Assembly: GCF_003051055.1 (NCBI RefSeq)
Contig: NZ_QAON01000008.1
Location: 62,001 to 126,000, forward strand
DNA from: Agitococcus lubricus
Lineage (GTDB): Bacteria; Pseudomonadota; Gammaproteobacteria; Pseudomonadales; Moraxellaceae
Reading direction: 5' to 3'
Length of the DNA: 64,000 nt
The translations under genes were made by a program, and so were the position numbers. Positions 30,306-40,014 of this stretch are shown here, piece by piece (position 1 is the stretch's first letter; each line of letters opens with the position of its first letter). A model generated the notes under the pieces. That model was not told the origin of the DNA. It was given only the letters and a program-made list of their open reading frames with translations, and did no database searches.

Positions 30306-31127
30306 ATGGCTCTAAAAATTCATCACCTTAACTGTGGCACGATGTGTCCACATGGTGCACCACTCATCAATGGTCATGGCAAAATAACCGACCATGGCCA
30401 TATGGTTTGTCATTGTTTACTCATTGAAACTAAAGAGGGTTTGGTTTTAGTCGATACGGGTTTAGGCATACAAGATGTACGTTATCCACAACAACGCTTA
30501 GGTCATGCTTTTATGGCGGCTGTTCGTCCTGTGGCAGATTATCGCGAAACTGCTTTTATACAAATCAAAGAGTTAGGCTTTAATCCTCAGGATGTACGTC
30601 ATATTTTAGTCACGCATCTCGACTTAGACCATGCAGGGGGCTTGCCCGATTTTCCACAAGCCAAAGTCCACGTTTTTGCACCTGAATTTAGAGCAGCCAT
30701 GAATCCTAACTGGCGTGAAAAACTCCGCTATATGCCACATCAATGGTCACATGGCGTGAATTGGGTCACTTATGAAACCGAAGGCGAAACATGGCATGGC
30801 TTTGACAGTATTCGAGCTATTCCCGACTTAGAAGATGAAATTCTACTCGTCCCTTTAGTCGGTCATACGCGCGGTCACAGTGGCATTGCCGTTAATACCC
30901 ATCAGGGTTGGTTATTACATTGTGGCGATGCTTACTTCCATCATAATCAAATGAAAGCAGAACCGAGTTGCCCTATTGGCTTAGAGATATTTCAACGCAG
31001 TTTAGCCATGGACAATAAAGCACGTGCACATAATCTGTCGCGTTTACAACAACTTGCCCAAAATACTCAAGGTGAAATCCAACTTTTTAGTGCCCATGAT
31101 TCCTTAGAATACGCGCGCTATCAATAA
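30306..31127 (+). CDS. metallo-beta-lactamase-fold hydrolase
   Basis: A 273-aa hydrolase with the dinuclear metal motif HLDLDH (His104, Asp106, Asp108, His109), further ligand histidines in LVGHTRGHSG, and the late LLHCGDAYFHH and SAHDSLEY segments. The N-terminus HHLNCGTMCP is shared with a subgroup often annotated as quorum-quenching lactonase-like, but activity cannot be predicted. GAGG precedes the ATG. It is convergent with olsA across a small hairpin. Confidence 0.87.
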   Translation: MALKIHHLNCGTMCPHGAPLINGHGKITDHGHMVCHCLLIETKEGLVLVDTGLGIQDVRYPQQRLGHAFMAAVRPVADYRETAFIQIKELGFNPQDVRHILVTHLDLDHAGGLPDFPQAKVHVFAPEFRAAMNPNWREKLRYMPHQWSHGVNWVTYETEGETWHGFDSIRAIPDLEDEILLVPLVGHTRGHSGIAVNTHQGWLLHCGDAYFHHNQMKAEPSCPIGLEIFQRSLAMDNKARAHNLSRLQQLAQNTQGEIQLFSAHDSLEYARYQ

Positions 31128-31139
31128 TATAGGTTGCGG

Positions 31140-31157
31140 GGCGAGTTTAAGCTCGCC
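31140..31157. terminator. hairpin between convergent genes
   Basis: GGCGAG (31140-31145) pairs with CTCGCC (31152-31157). It abuts the stop of olsA and has no T run, so it is a weak terminator candidate. Confidence 0.4.
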
Positions 31158-31937
31158 TCAAAGGTCTATGCCTGCTTGTAAATGTTGTAGGGCTGTTGTC
31201 ATCATTTGGCGTAAATCACGGGCTAAGGTACGCTCATCGCGGCCATTGATACTGACTCTAGGCAAAATTAAAAGCTCTACTTGAATCTTTTTTTCTTTCA
31301 ACACCTTGAGTAAATGGTCTGCAAAGGCATCATCGCCGATGAAGGGTGCAACAGGATGCAAGCTGCCAGTTTCATCACGATAACATAAAACAACAGGTTG
31401 AATATCAGTGCCTGTCACACATGCCGCTTTGAATAACTTATGAAAGAATCGTTTTAACTCTTTGCCATCCGTTGTCGTACCCTCTGGAAAAAATAAAACG
31501 GAGCGCCCTGCTTGCAAATGAGCGGCCATCTGTTCAGAAACAGAATTTGAGTCGCCAGAACCCCGTTTTATATACAGCGTACCGCCTGCTTTGGCTAAAC
31601 GACCAATGACTGGCCATGTTTGTACTTCGGCTTTCGATAAAAAATGGACGGGAAAATGCGCACCTATGACAGGAATGTCTAACCAAGAAATATGATTACT
31701 GACCCACAAGGCAGGACGGGGGTCAGGTTTACCATGTACCGTTATGTCTATCCCCAAAACCTGACAAAATCGTTTATGCCAAAATTTCACCACAGGTTGC
31801 TGAAAGCGTTGATGTGGAAAAAATAAAGCCCCAGATGCTGTGCCTAACGCAAAACCTTCACCGATATGCAGCCCTAAACGCGCCAAGCGAGTCATTTGAC
31901 GCCATGTTTGGTCTAGCATGAAACGTGTATGTGCCAT
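31158..31937 (-). CDS. olsA: lyso-ornithine lipid O-acyltransferase OlsA
   Basis: PlsC-type acyltransferase that adds the second acyl chain to lyso-ornithine lipid. Motifs: NHISWLD (His82, Asp87) and FFPEGTT (149-155). A hydrophobic N-terminal stretch suggests membrane attachment. I choose ATG 31937, with GAGAGA upstream, giving 259 aa; the upstream in-frame extension looks non-coding. The OlsA assignment rests on olsB lying 127 bases upstream on the same strand, as in Pseudomonas; alone it could be a lysophosphatidate acyltransferase. Confidence 0.85.
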   Translation of the reverse strand: MAHTRFMLDQTWRQMTRLARLGLHIGEGFALGTASGALFFPHQRFQQPVVKFWHKRFCQVLGIDITVHGKPDPRPALWVSNHISWLDIPVIGAHFPVHFLSKAEVQTWPVIGRLAKAGGTLYIKRGSGDSNSVSEQMAAHLQAGRSVLFFPEGTTTDGKELKRFFHKLFKAACVTGTDIQPVVLCYRDETGSLHPVAPFIGDDAFADHLLKVLKEKKIQVELLILPRVSINGRDERTLARDLRQMMTTALQHLQAGIDL

Positions 31938-32064
31938 AAATTCTCTCAAATGATACCAGTGGGCATACCTTAACAGGCTTGCTGATTTGAGCTTAATCCA
32001 ACACATTTGTGAAGCAGAAAACGCATACACTTGTACAAATAGACAGCAATCATCGGTTATACGT

Positions 32065-32859
32065 TTATGCAGTCTTCAAAAAACGCTGTGCATAACGGCC
32101 TGCCAAGGTAGCAACATCTAAGACAATAAACATATCCGCACAATTAAAGTCTAAATCTAAACAAGCCTCACCACCAATTTTGGCATTCATACGTAAATAG
32201 GCTTTTAATAAGGGCGGTAAGCTGACTTTGGTTTCTAAGACAGCTAATTTAGGGATGGGCATCGCTCGCTTGGGCACAACACGTAATTCAGGGTCAATAA
32301 AATTTTCTTCATCTAAACTGGCCATAATGGCATGAAAACGCTGACCATTTTCATCTAAGGAAATAGACGCACAACCTATCAAATAGGAAAACTCTTCTGC
32401 CAGCAAATAGTCCGCTAAAGCCGACCATAAGACCGTAATTGCCGCACCAGAACGATAATCAGGGTGAACACAGGTTCGGCCAATCTCCAATACCCGCCCC
32501 TGTAATTTAGGCAGCAAGTTATTCAAGTCAAACTCTTGAGCCGAATAATATCCGCCTGCTAATTTGGCCTGTTTATCGCTCAGTAAACGTGTGGTAGCAA
32601 TAATTTTACCCGTTGTCGTATCGTAAACATTCAAATGTTGGCAATAATTATCAAAATCATCCACATCTAAACCCTGTGCATGATGAAATTGTACGCCATA
32701 CTCTGCACTAAAGGTTTCTGCCCGTAATTTCTGCGCGGCCTTAATAGCGCGTTGGCTATGCGCAAACTGCGCGATGAATTTGGGTTGTTTAGTTGGTGTC
32801 TGTTGTCTACGCTGTATGATAGCGGGTGTAGACAAGGAGATGTCACTGCAAGTGTTCAT
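32065..32859 (-). CDS. olsB: L-ornithine N-alpha-acyltransferase OlsB
   Basis: GNAT-fold hemolysin/OlsB-family protein of 264 aa that links a 3-hydroxy-acyl chain from ACP to ornithine, the first step of the phosphorus-free ornithine lipid pathway. Family features: LRAETFSAEYGVQF, the DDFDNYCQHLNVYD block, VLEIGRTCVHPDYRSGAAI, and the C-terminal KIGGEACLDLDFNCADMFIVLD. Followed by olsA. An AGGTG site precedes the ATG. Such lipids usually accumulate under phosphate limitation, but I see no convincing pho box upstream. Confidence 0.9.
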   Translation of the reverse strand: MNTCSDISLSTPAIIQRRQQTPTKQPKFIAQFAHSQRAIKAAQKLRAETFSAEYGVQFHHAQGLDVDDFDNYCQHLNVYDTTTGKIIATTRLLSDKQAKLAGGYYSAQEFDLNNLLPKLQGRVLEIGRTCVHPDYRSGAAITVLWSALADYLLAEEFSYLIGCASISLDENGQRFHAIMASLDEENFIDPELRVVPKRAMPIPKLAVLETKVSLPPLLKAYLRMNAKIGGEACLDLDFNCADMFIVLDVATLAGRYAQRFLKTA

Positions 32860-33067
32860 AAACGCACCTATTGTTCTTTCTTGCGATTAGTGTGCAAAAA
32901 ACAGGTGTCGAATAAATGACCATCACATGACATTTTAGCGACAAAGTGTAGGACAACATCTATTTTTAGGTCTAAGATTATTTGCAGAATACGTAAAGAT
33001 ATTCAAATTAAAGCCTTAATAAATATGAAACTTTTGGATATCCCATCAAAATCTAAGGACTGACCGT

Positions 33068-34513
33068 ATGAGCGACCACCATTTAGAAAATTTTCAAACT
33101 TGGGCGGTGATTGCAGTGTTACAAGGCACGCCCTTAGAAGAAGTCGCCATCAAAGCCCGTGTTTCAGAAGAGACACTCAAACATTGGTTAAAAGCACTGA
33201 CCGAAGAAGCTCAACATCATTTGGCGGCTGATAATCTGGCCTTAGAACTGCCTGTACGCGACCTTGCTCATGCCCTAGATAACATTGGCGCTTATGTGTT
33301 TATTAAAGACCTTAACGGTTGTTATACCTATGCCAATCGTCTTGTGCGTGAACTATTTTCTAAAAACTTGATTGATATTATCGGTCATACCGACCACGAT
33401 TTTTTTTCTCAAGATACGGTGAATGACATTGAACAACACGACCAACAGGTGTTACGAGAAGGGATAACCATTCGCGCTGAAGAACATTTACGCCCCGTAG
33501 ATGGCCACGAATTACGAATTTATTGGACGGTGAAGATTCCGTTATTTGATGAAAGTGGTCATATTCGTGGTTTATGTGGCATTTCAACCGATATCACTGA
33601 ACGTAAGCAGATGGAGCAAGCGCTGCGTGATAATCAAGCCTTATTATCAACCGTACTCGATAATATCGGTGCATGTGTATATATGAAAGCGCCTGATGGC
33701 CGTTATTTGTATGCCAATGCCGCAATGGCCGCCTTATTAAACAGGCGTCCAGAACAGTTAATTGGTCGTGTGGATAGCGACTTATTTCCACAAAACACGG
33801 CTGACCATTTTGCCAAACTCGACCAACTAGCCTTTACAAGTCAGCAAAAAGTTGCAGGCATGGAAACTTTTCAGCTACATCACCATGAACCACTCTATTA
33901 TTGGTCGGTGAAAGTGCCACTGCAACGCGACAACGGTGATATGTATGCCCTACTTGGCATGTCTACTGACATCACCGAACGCAAACGCTTAGAAGATGAA
34001 TTATTACGACTGGCAACAACGGACGAATTAACCCACCTTTATAATCGTCGTCATTTCTTAACTCTCTCTGAGCAAACACTGAACCGTAGTCGACGCTATC
34101 ACGAGCCGCTGGCCTTGCTGATGTGTGATATTGATTTTTTTAAGCATATCAATGATACCTTTGGCCATGCTATGGGCGACCTTGTTTTACAACAAGTGGC
34201 GGAAATTATTAAAAATACATTACGTGATACAGACATTGCGGGTCGTATTGGTGGTGAAGAATTTGCTATTTTGTTAGTACAAACCCGTATGGAGCATGCT
34301 CAAGAGGTGGCCGAACGACTCAAAACAAACATTGCTAATAGTGAAATTTACCTTGACGATGGTCACAAAGTTCCATTAACCATTAGTATAGGCGTAGCAA
34401 CACCTGTCTACCCGATGGAAACTTTGGCTACTTTACTACAACATGCTGACCAAGCCTTATATGCCGCTAAACGACTAGGACGTAATAGAGTGCATTTAGC
34501 GACAGAAGTTTAG
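33068..34513 (+). CDS. diguanylate cyclase with HTH-like N-terminus and two PAS domains
   Basis: A soluble 481-aa protein. Residues 10-45 resemble a transposase-type helix-turn-helix (AVIAVLQGTPLEEVAIKARV, then SEETLKHWLKAL). Two PAS domains follow (about 66-180 and 193-307), each ending in STDITERK. The GGDEF domain begins near 317; its active motif is GGEEF (395-399) and its I-site RDTD (386-389), both complete. With no membrane segment, the PAS domains should sense a cytoplasmic signal. A DNA- or protein-binding head on a cyclase is unusual. It is convergent with uvrB. Confidence 0.92.
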   Translation: MSDHHLENFQTWAVIAVLQGTPLEEVAIKARVSEETLKHWLKALTEEAQHHLAADNLALELPVRDLAHALDNIGAYVFIKDLNGCYTYANRLVRELFSKNLIDIIGHTDHDFFSQDTVNDIEQHDQQVLREGITIRAEEHLRPVDGHELRIYWTVKIPLFDESGHIRGLCGISTDITERKQMEQALRDNQALLSTVLDNIGACVYMKAPDGRYLYANAAMAALLNRRPEQLIGRVDSDLFPQNTADHFAKLDQLAFTSQQKVAGMETFQLHHHEPLYYWSVKVPLQRDNGDMYALLGMSTDITERKRLEDELLRLATTDELTHLYNRRHFLTLSEQTLNRSRRYHEPLALLMCDIDFFKHINDTFGHAMGDLVLQQVAEIIKNTLRDTDIAGRIGGEEFAILLVQTRMEHAQEVAERLKTNIANSEIYLDDGHKVPLTISIGVATPVYPMETLATLLQHADQALYAAKRLGRNRVHLATEV

Positions 34514-34556
34514 TCGCTTTCACTCAGGCTAACGTGACGTATCAATCCTTATTGCG

Positions 34557-36584
34557 TTATGTGTTTTGGATGAGCAACTGCTCTTTTAATTTCATCATCT
34601 CATCGCGTAACTTAGCTGCTTGCTCAAATTGCAATTCACGGGCTTTGGTCAGCATTTGTTGCTCTAACTCCTTAATACGCTTCACTAACATTTTAGGGTC
34701 ACTCATCACATATTCCGCCTGAGATTCAGCCACTTTATCGGCTTTTGCATCATTCGCCGCTTGTTTAGCCGCTTGTCCACCATAAATCTCTAGAATGTCT
34801 ATAATCGGTTTAGAGACACTACGGGGAGTAATACCGTGCTGTTCATTAAAGGCAATTTGCTTTTGTCGACGACGTTCTGTTTCTGTAATGGCACGCTGCA
34901 TAGAGCCTGTCATCACATCTGCATATAGAATTGCCTTGCCATTGACATGACGGGCAGCACGACCGATGGTTTGAATTAAAGAACGTTCAGAACGTAAAAA
35001 GCCTTCTTTATCAGCATCTAAAATGGCAACCAAAGACACTTCGGGCATGTCTAAGCCCTCACGTAATAAATTGATTCCCACTAAGACATCAAATACACCC
35101 AAACGTAAATCGCGGATAATCTCAACGCGCTCGACGGTATCAATGTCAGAATGCAAATAACGGACTTTAATTTTATATTCTGCTAAATAGTTGGTTAAAT
35201 CTTCTGCCATTTTTTTGGTTAACGTGGTCACTAATACCCGCTCTTTTAGGGCTAAGCGGAGATTTATTTCAGATAACAAATCATCGACTTGCGTAAAGGC
35301 AGGACGGACTTCAATCACAGGGTCAACCAACCCTGTCGGACGCACGACTTGCTCAATGGGTGTGGGCGAGTGTTGGAGTTCATATTGCGCAGGCGTAGCC
35401 GAGACAAAAATCGTTTGTGGGCTAATTTTTTCCCATTCTTCAAACTTCATGGGACGATTATCTAAGGCCGATGGTAACCTAAAGCCATAGTTGACTAAGT
35501 TTTCTTTACGCGCTCTATCGCCCTTATACATCGCACCAATTTGCGGTACGCTGACATGGGACTCATCAATCACCAATAAGGCATCGGCAGGCACATAATC
35601 AAATAAAGTGGGTGGCGCTTCGCCTTCTTTACGGCCTGATAAATGACGCGAATAATTTTCTATCCCATTGCAATACCCGAGCTGTTGCAGCATTTCTAAA
35701 TCATATTGGGTACGTTCTTTTAAGCGCTGTGCTTCTAATAATTTATTTTCACTGATAAACCACGCTAAACGTGGCTCCAACTCGGCTCTAATCGTCTCAA
35801 TCGCTTTATCAATTTGCTCTTTAGGCGTGACATAATGTGTTTTAGGATAAATGGTCACGCGTGCGATTTTGCCCAATAATGCCCCCGTTAAAGGGTCAAA
35901 ATAATGAATGCCTTCTACTTCATCATCAAATAAACTAATCCGTATGGCTTCATCGTCTGACTCGGCAGGAAATACATCAATGATTTCGCCACGTACACGA
36001 TATGTCCCGCGACTAAATTCCATATCATTCCGCTGATATTGCATTTCTGCTAAACGACGCAAAATAGCCCGTTGGTCAATGCGTTCCCCACGGCTAATAT
36101 GCAATAACATTTTTAGATAAGCATCTGGGTCACCTAAACCGTAAATGGCCGAGACACTACAAATAATGATGGCATCGCGTCTTTCCAGTAAGGCTTTAGT
36201 GGCCGAAAGACGCATTTGGTCTATATGTTCGTTAATGGCAGAGTCTTTTTCGATATAGGTATCGGACGATGGGACATAGGCTTCAGGCTGATAATAGTCG
36301 TAAAAGGAGACAAAATACTCAACTGCATTGTGCGGAAAAAACGCCTTAAATTCACTATATAGCTGTGCAGCTAAGGTTTTATTGTGCGCCATAATGATGG
36401 TGGGGCGTTGCAACTTAGCAATCACATTGGCAATGGTAAAGGTTTTACCAGAGCCTGTTACGCCTAATAACAACTGGTGTTGCTGACCTTGTTGAATGCT
36501 ATCGCACAGTGCTTGTATTGCTGTCGGCTGGTCGCCTGCAGGTTGAAAGTCAGTTTGTAATTGAAAAGCCTGTTTAGATTGCAT
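34557..36584 (-). CDS. uvrB: excinuclease ABC subunit UvrB
   Basis: Damage-verifying helicase-like subunit of nucleotide excision repair, 675 aa (E. coli 673). Walker A GVTGSGKT at 41-48, the beta-hairpin region [18 protein letters not shown], the DESH box, the helicase motif QTIGRAARH and a C-terminal UVR motif ([20 protein letters not shown]) for contact with UvrC. Every expected domain is complete. Transcribed alone. Confidence 0.98.
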   Translation of the reverse strand: MQSKQAFQLQTDFQPAGDQPTAIQALCDSIQQGQQHQLLLGVTGSGKTFTIANVIAKLQRPTIIMAHNKTLAAQLYSEFKAFFPHNAVEYFVSFYDYYQPEAYVPSSDTYIEKDSAINEHIDQMRLSATKALLERRDAIIICSVSAIYGLGDPDAYLKMLLHISRGERIDQRAILRRLAEMQYQRNDMEFSRGTYRVRGEIIDVFPAESDDEAIRISLFDDEVEGIHYFDPLTGALLGKIARVTIYPKTHYVTPKEQIDKAIETIRAELEPRLAWFISENKLLEAQRLKERTQYDLEMLQQLGYCNGIENYSRHLSGRKEGEAPPTLFDYVPADALLVIDESHVSVPQIGAMYKGDRARKENLVNYGFRLPSALDNRPMKFEEWEKISPQTIFVSATPAQYELQHSPTPIEQVVRPTGLVDPVIEVRPAFTQVDDLLSEINLRLALKERVLVTTLTKKMAEDLTNYLAEYKIKVRYLHSDIDTVERVEIIRDLRLGVFDVLVGINLLREGLDMPEVSLVAILDADKEGFLRSERSLIQTIGRAARHVNGKAILYADVMTGSMQRAITETERRRQKQIAFNEQHGITPRSVSKPIIDILEIYGGQAAKQAANDAKADKVAESQAEYVMSDPKMLVKRIKELEQQMLTKARELQFEQAAKLRDEMMKLKEQLLIQNT

Positions 36585-36843
36585 TTTAGGTCTCTTATCT
36601 ACCGATATTTTGCGGTATTATCTACGCCCATTAACGACTTAGACAGCCTACAAAGTCGATACTGTGAGCATTGAGTTGAAAGTTGCTCTGTGCAGGCGGT
36701 CATAGCCTAACAGAAAGTGTAACCAATCACGCCATGCCTGTCGTGGTTTAGCAAGTCATCATTAACTCATTAAGCGACACTATACGTCGTTGATAACATT
36801 GTTTAAGTTTTTGTGCCGACCATTTAATCAAGAGGTTAACTCC

Positions 36844-38028
36844 GTGGAACTACGCTTATCTGACCGTGTACTCAGCATCAAACCCTCCCCAACCCTAGCG
36901 GTCACTAACCGTGCGGCTGAATTAAAAGCTGCAGGTAAGGATATTATTGGTTTAGGTGCTGGCGAACCAGACTTTGATACGCCAGAACATATCAAGGCGG
37001 CTGCTATTAAAGCCATTCAAGAAGGTTTTACCAAATACACGGCCGTTGATGGCACTGCTGGTCTTAAAAAAGCAATTATCGCCAAGTTCAAACGCGATAA
37101 TGGTTTAGACTACCAAGCCAATCAAATCTTAGTATCTTGTGGCGGCAAACAAAGTTTCTTTAACTTGGCTTTAGCCTTTTTGAATAAAGGCGATGAAGTG
37201 ATTATTCCTGCGCCTTATTGGGTCTCTTATCCTGATATGGTATTGATTGCTGATGCCACACCTGTATGTATTGAATGTCCTCAATCGCAAAACTACAAAA
37301 TCACTCCTGCACAATTAGAAGCGGCGATTACGCCTAAAACCAAATTATTAGTCTTAAATTCGCCATCAAACCCCACAGGTATGGTCTACTCTAAAGACGA
37401 ATTATTGGCCATCGCCGACGTGCTACGCAAACATCCACACGTTTGGGTTGCCACCGACGATATGTATGAGCATATCATTTGGACAAAAGAGCCCTTTGTT
37501 AATATCGTCACTGTTGCACCTGACTTATATGACCGTGCATTGGTATTAAATGGTGTCTCTAAAGCCTATGCCATGACGGGCTGGCGTATTGGTTATGCCG
37601 CAGGCCCTGCTAAGGTGATTGGTGCCATGAAAAACGTGCAATCACAATCTACATCCAACCCGACCTCTGTATCACAGGTTGCTGCACAAGCAGCATTAGA
37701 CGGTGACCAAGACGTCTTAAAACCGATGGTTGCTGCGTTCAAAGAGCGCCATGATTATGTGGTCAGTGCCTTAAATCAAATTGCAGGCGTGTCTTGTTCA
37801 CCTGCGGATGGGGCATTTTATGCATTTGCTAATGTCGAAGGTGCGATTGCTAAAATGGGCTTAAAAAATGATTTAGAGTTTTCTGAAGTCTTATTAAACA
37901 CCGTTGGCGTCGCCGTTGTACCTGGTTCTGCCTTTGGTTTGGATGGTCACATGCGTATTTCCTACGCAACGAGTCTAAAAGTACTGGAAGATGCGATTGG
38001 CCGCATCAAAAAGGCGATTGAAGGCTAA
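36844..38028 (+). CDS. aspartate-type aminotransferase, class I
   Basis: Pyridoxal-phosphate aminotransferase of subgroup I-gamma type, 394 aa. The start is GTG 36844 (ELRLSDRVLSIKPSPTLAV), with AGAGG upstream; the longer frame back to 36790 lacks homology. Features: GLGAGEPDFDTPEHIK, PNPTG-like SPSNPTGMVY, the cofactor lysine Lys240 in GVSKAYAMTGWRIGYAAGP and the C-terminal RISYATS substrate arginine. Aspartate is the likely amino donor, though some homologues act on prephenate. Followed by a strong terminator. Confidence 0.92.
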   Translation: MELRLSDRVLSIKPSPTLAVTNRAAELKAAGKDIIGLGAGEPDFDTPEHIKAAAIKAIQEGFTKYTAVDGTAGLKKAIIAKFKRDNGLDYQANQILVSCGGKQSFFNLALAFLNKGDEVIIPAPYWVSYPDMVLIADATPVCIECPQSQNYKITPAQLEAAITPKTKLLVLNSPSNPTGMVYSKDELLAIADVLRKHPHVWVATDDMYEHIIWTKEPFVNIVTVAPDLYDRALVLNGVSKAYAMTGWRIGYAAGPAKVIGAMKNVQSQSTSNPTSVSQVAAQAALDGDQDVLKPMVAAFKERHDYVVSALNQIAGVSCSPADGAFYAFANVEGAIAKMGLKNDLEFSEVLLNTVGVAVVPGSAFGLDGHMRISYATSLKVLEDAIGRIKKAIEG

Positions 38029-38040
38029 GTAAAGCAATAT

Positions 38041-38067
38041 AAAAAAGGGCTAACATAGCCCTTTTTT
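38041..38067 (+). terminator. intrinsic terminator after the aminotransferase gene
   Basis: AAAAAAGGGCTA (38041-38052) pairs with TAGCCCTTTTTT (38056-38067), a 3-base ACA apex, 12 bases after the stop. Confidence 0.9.
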
Positions 38068-38130
38068 ATTTTAAGGCCTTACAGCACACATGATATTTGA
38101 ATGTGAACCACATATATTCGGAATGCTACT

Positions 38131-38526
38131 ATGTTTATCTCTTCTTTTTCACCACGCTTTTATGAAACGGATGCTTTTGGCCACGTCAATAATACCGTGG
38201 TGACAGGTTGGTTTGAAACCGCACGCGAACCTATTTTTAGGATTTTTACGCCTGAAATGGACATTAAAGCCTTGAGTATGATTTTGGCGCGTGTTGAAGT
38301 CGACTACGTGGCGCAGATTTATTATGGCCAAGAAGTGACTGTACATACTGGAATTGAAAAAATAGCTAATTCATCCTTTGTGGTTTGGCATGAGGCTTTT
38401 CAAAATGATAAGCTCGTGGCAAAAGGCAAAGCCGTACAAGTCCATTTTGACTTTAAGTTACAAAAATCTAGTCCATTACCTGACCATTTAAGAGCCGCTT
38501 TAGCACAACACCTACGCACCGAATGA
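38131..38526 (+). CDS. acyl-CoA thioesterase, 4HBT hotdog family
   Basis: A 131-aa single hotdog domain. The YETDAFGHVNN segment at residues 11-21 holds the Asp/Gly-His-Val-Asn catalytic signature of the 4-hydroxybenzoyl-CoA thioesterase/YbgC group, and LARVEVDYVAQIYYGQEVTVHT is the following strand pair. Substrate chain length cannot be predicted. It stands alone, between the aminotransferase gene and the cytochrome gene. Confidence 0.87.
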   Translation: MFISSFSPRFYETDAFGHVNNTVVTGWFETAREPIFRIFTPEMDIKALSMILARVEVDYVAQIYYGQEVTVHTGIEKIANSSFVVWHEAFQNDKLVAKGKAVQVHFDFKLQKSSPLPDHLRAALAQHLRTE

Positions 38527-38596
38527 TAAGCGACTACATAATTACTCCATACTATAGATAGATACTTATTAATGCTGTGTACAAGGGCTTCTCGTC

Positions 38597-40009
38597 ATGA
38601 GCCGATTGATAAGTATCATCCTATCGTGTTTTTCTCTCAGCAGTGCAACCGCACTGTCCACAGCCGCTATTCTATCAACCGCCACCCTTACTGAGCCGAT
38701 TATCACCGTCACTACACAGGGATTCGCGACACTATCAACACAAACAATGCTCAATCATCAGCCTTTTTTTCAAGCCGTAGGAAATGGCAGACATTGCGGC
38801 TCTTGTCACCAAGAAAACCAAGGTTGGACTGTCACACCAACCGCACTACAAGCGCGTTTTCGTGAGAGTCAAGGTTTAGACCCCATATTTCGTTTAGTAG
38901 ATGGTGCAAACTCACCTCACCAACGTGTTAATACGCTTGCACAACGTCAACTAGCTTACAGTATGCTTCTTAACTATGGAGTGATTCGGATTGCTAAGCC
39001 GATGCCACTTGCGGCTGATTTTAGCTTGGTTAAGGTGGATGACCCTTATGGTTATGCTAACGAAAAAGATTTGTCTGTATTTAGACGGCCATTACCCAGT
39101 ACTAATGTCGCTTTTCTCAGTACCGTGATGTGGGATGGGCGTGAAACACAACATACAAAAAAATACGGAAATTGCCCTCTCGATGTTCAGTCAAGACCTT
39201 GTTATGCCAGCCTAACAACCAGCTTATTACATCAAGCCCATAGTGCCATTCAGGGACACAGTGAATTTCACCTCGGGCTAAATAGCATGAATTTACAACG
39301 CATCGTCCGTTTTGAAATGCAACATTTTAGCGCCCAAGAATATGACGGAGAGGCAGGCAAACTGAGTGTCAATGGCGCGTTTGGTGGCGTAAAAGCCCTC
39401 AGCACCCTGCGTACATACTTTGGGATGAATGATTTTTTTGCAGGGGACTATCGAACTAAAGCAAAATTTAATCCGCAAGTTTTTACCCTCTATCAAGCAT
39501 GGCTACCCCGTTCAACATCCCACACAGTTAATGCCAAACAAGCGGCTATTGCACGGGGCGAAGTTTTGTTTAATCATCGCCCTATCGTGATTACGGGCGT
39601 GACTGGCTTTAATGACCAACGCCAACAACGACGAATCGTAGCGACTTGCTCAAGCTGCCATAGTGCGCCTAATATTGGTAATACCACCGTGCCACATTTT
39701 ATGAATATTGGTACAGCAGATGGCGAGTTACGTCATCTTGACCAACCGCTATATACCTTTAAGCATAATCAGACTGGACAGATAGTTCGTACCACTGACG
39801 CAGGCTTAGCCTTGTTAACAGGTAAATGGCAGGATATAGGGAAATTCAAGGTCCCGATTTTACGCGGTTTAGCGGCTCGCGCTCCGTATTTTCACCATGG
39901 CCAAGCCGCTAATCTTCAAGCGGTTATTGATTTTTATAATCGCCGTTTTCAGATACATTTTAGCGCTCAAGAAAAGGCAGATTTAATCGCCTTTTTAGGC
40001 GCACTATAA
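38597..40009 (+). CDS. exported diheme cytochrome of the peroxidase/MauG-like group
   Basis: A 470-aa protein with an N-terminal signal peptide (roughly residues 1-25) and two c-type heme sites: CGSCH at 67-71 and CSSCH at 351-355. The C-terminal part has KFKVPILRGLAARAPYFHHGQAANL, then ADLIAFLGAL, as in diheme cytochrome-c peroxidases. The total is longer than a usual bacterial peroxidase (about 320-350 aa) because of a long segment between the hemes. It probably acts in the periplasm; substrate unknown. It ends five bases from the convergent lipoprotein gene. Confidence 0.87.
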   Translation: MSRLISIILSCFSLSSATALSTAAILSTATLTEPIITVTTQGFATLSTQTMLNHQPFFQAVGNGRHCGSCHQENQGWTVTPTALQARFRESQGLDPIFRLVDGANSPHQRVNTLAQRQLAYSMLLNYGVIRIAKPMPLAADFSLVKVDDPYGYANEKDLSVFRRPLPSTNVAFLSTVMWDGRETQHTKKYGNCPLDVQSRPCYASLTTSLLHQAHSAIQGHSEFHLGLNSMNLQRIVRFEMQHFSAQEYDGEAGKLSVNGAFGGVKALSTLRTYFGMNDFFAGDYRTKAKFNPQVFTLYQAWLPRSTSHTVNAKQAAIARGEVLFNHRPIVITGVTGFNDQRQQRRIVATCSSCHSAPNIGNTTVPHFMNIGTADGELRHLDQPLYTFKHNQTGQIVRTTDAGLALLTGKWQDIGKFKVPILRGLAARAPYFHHGQAANLQAVIDFYNRRFQIHFSAQEKADLIAFLGAL

Positions 40010-40014
40010 GTCAC

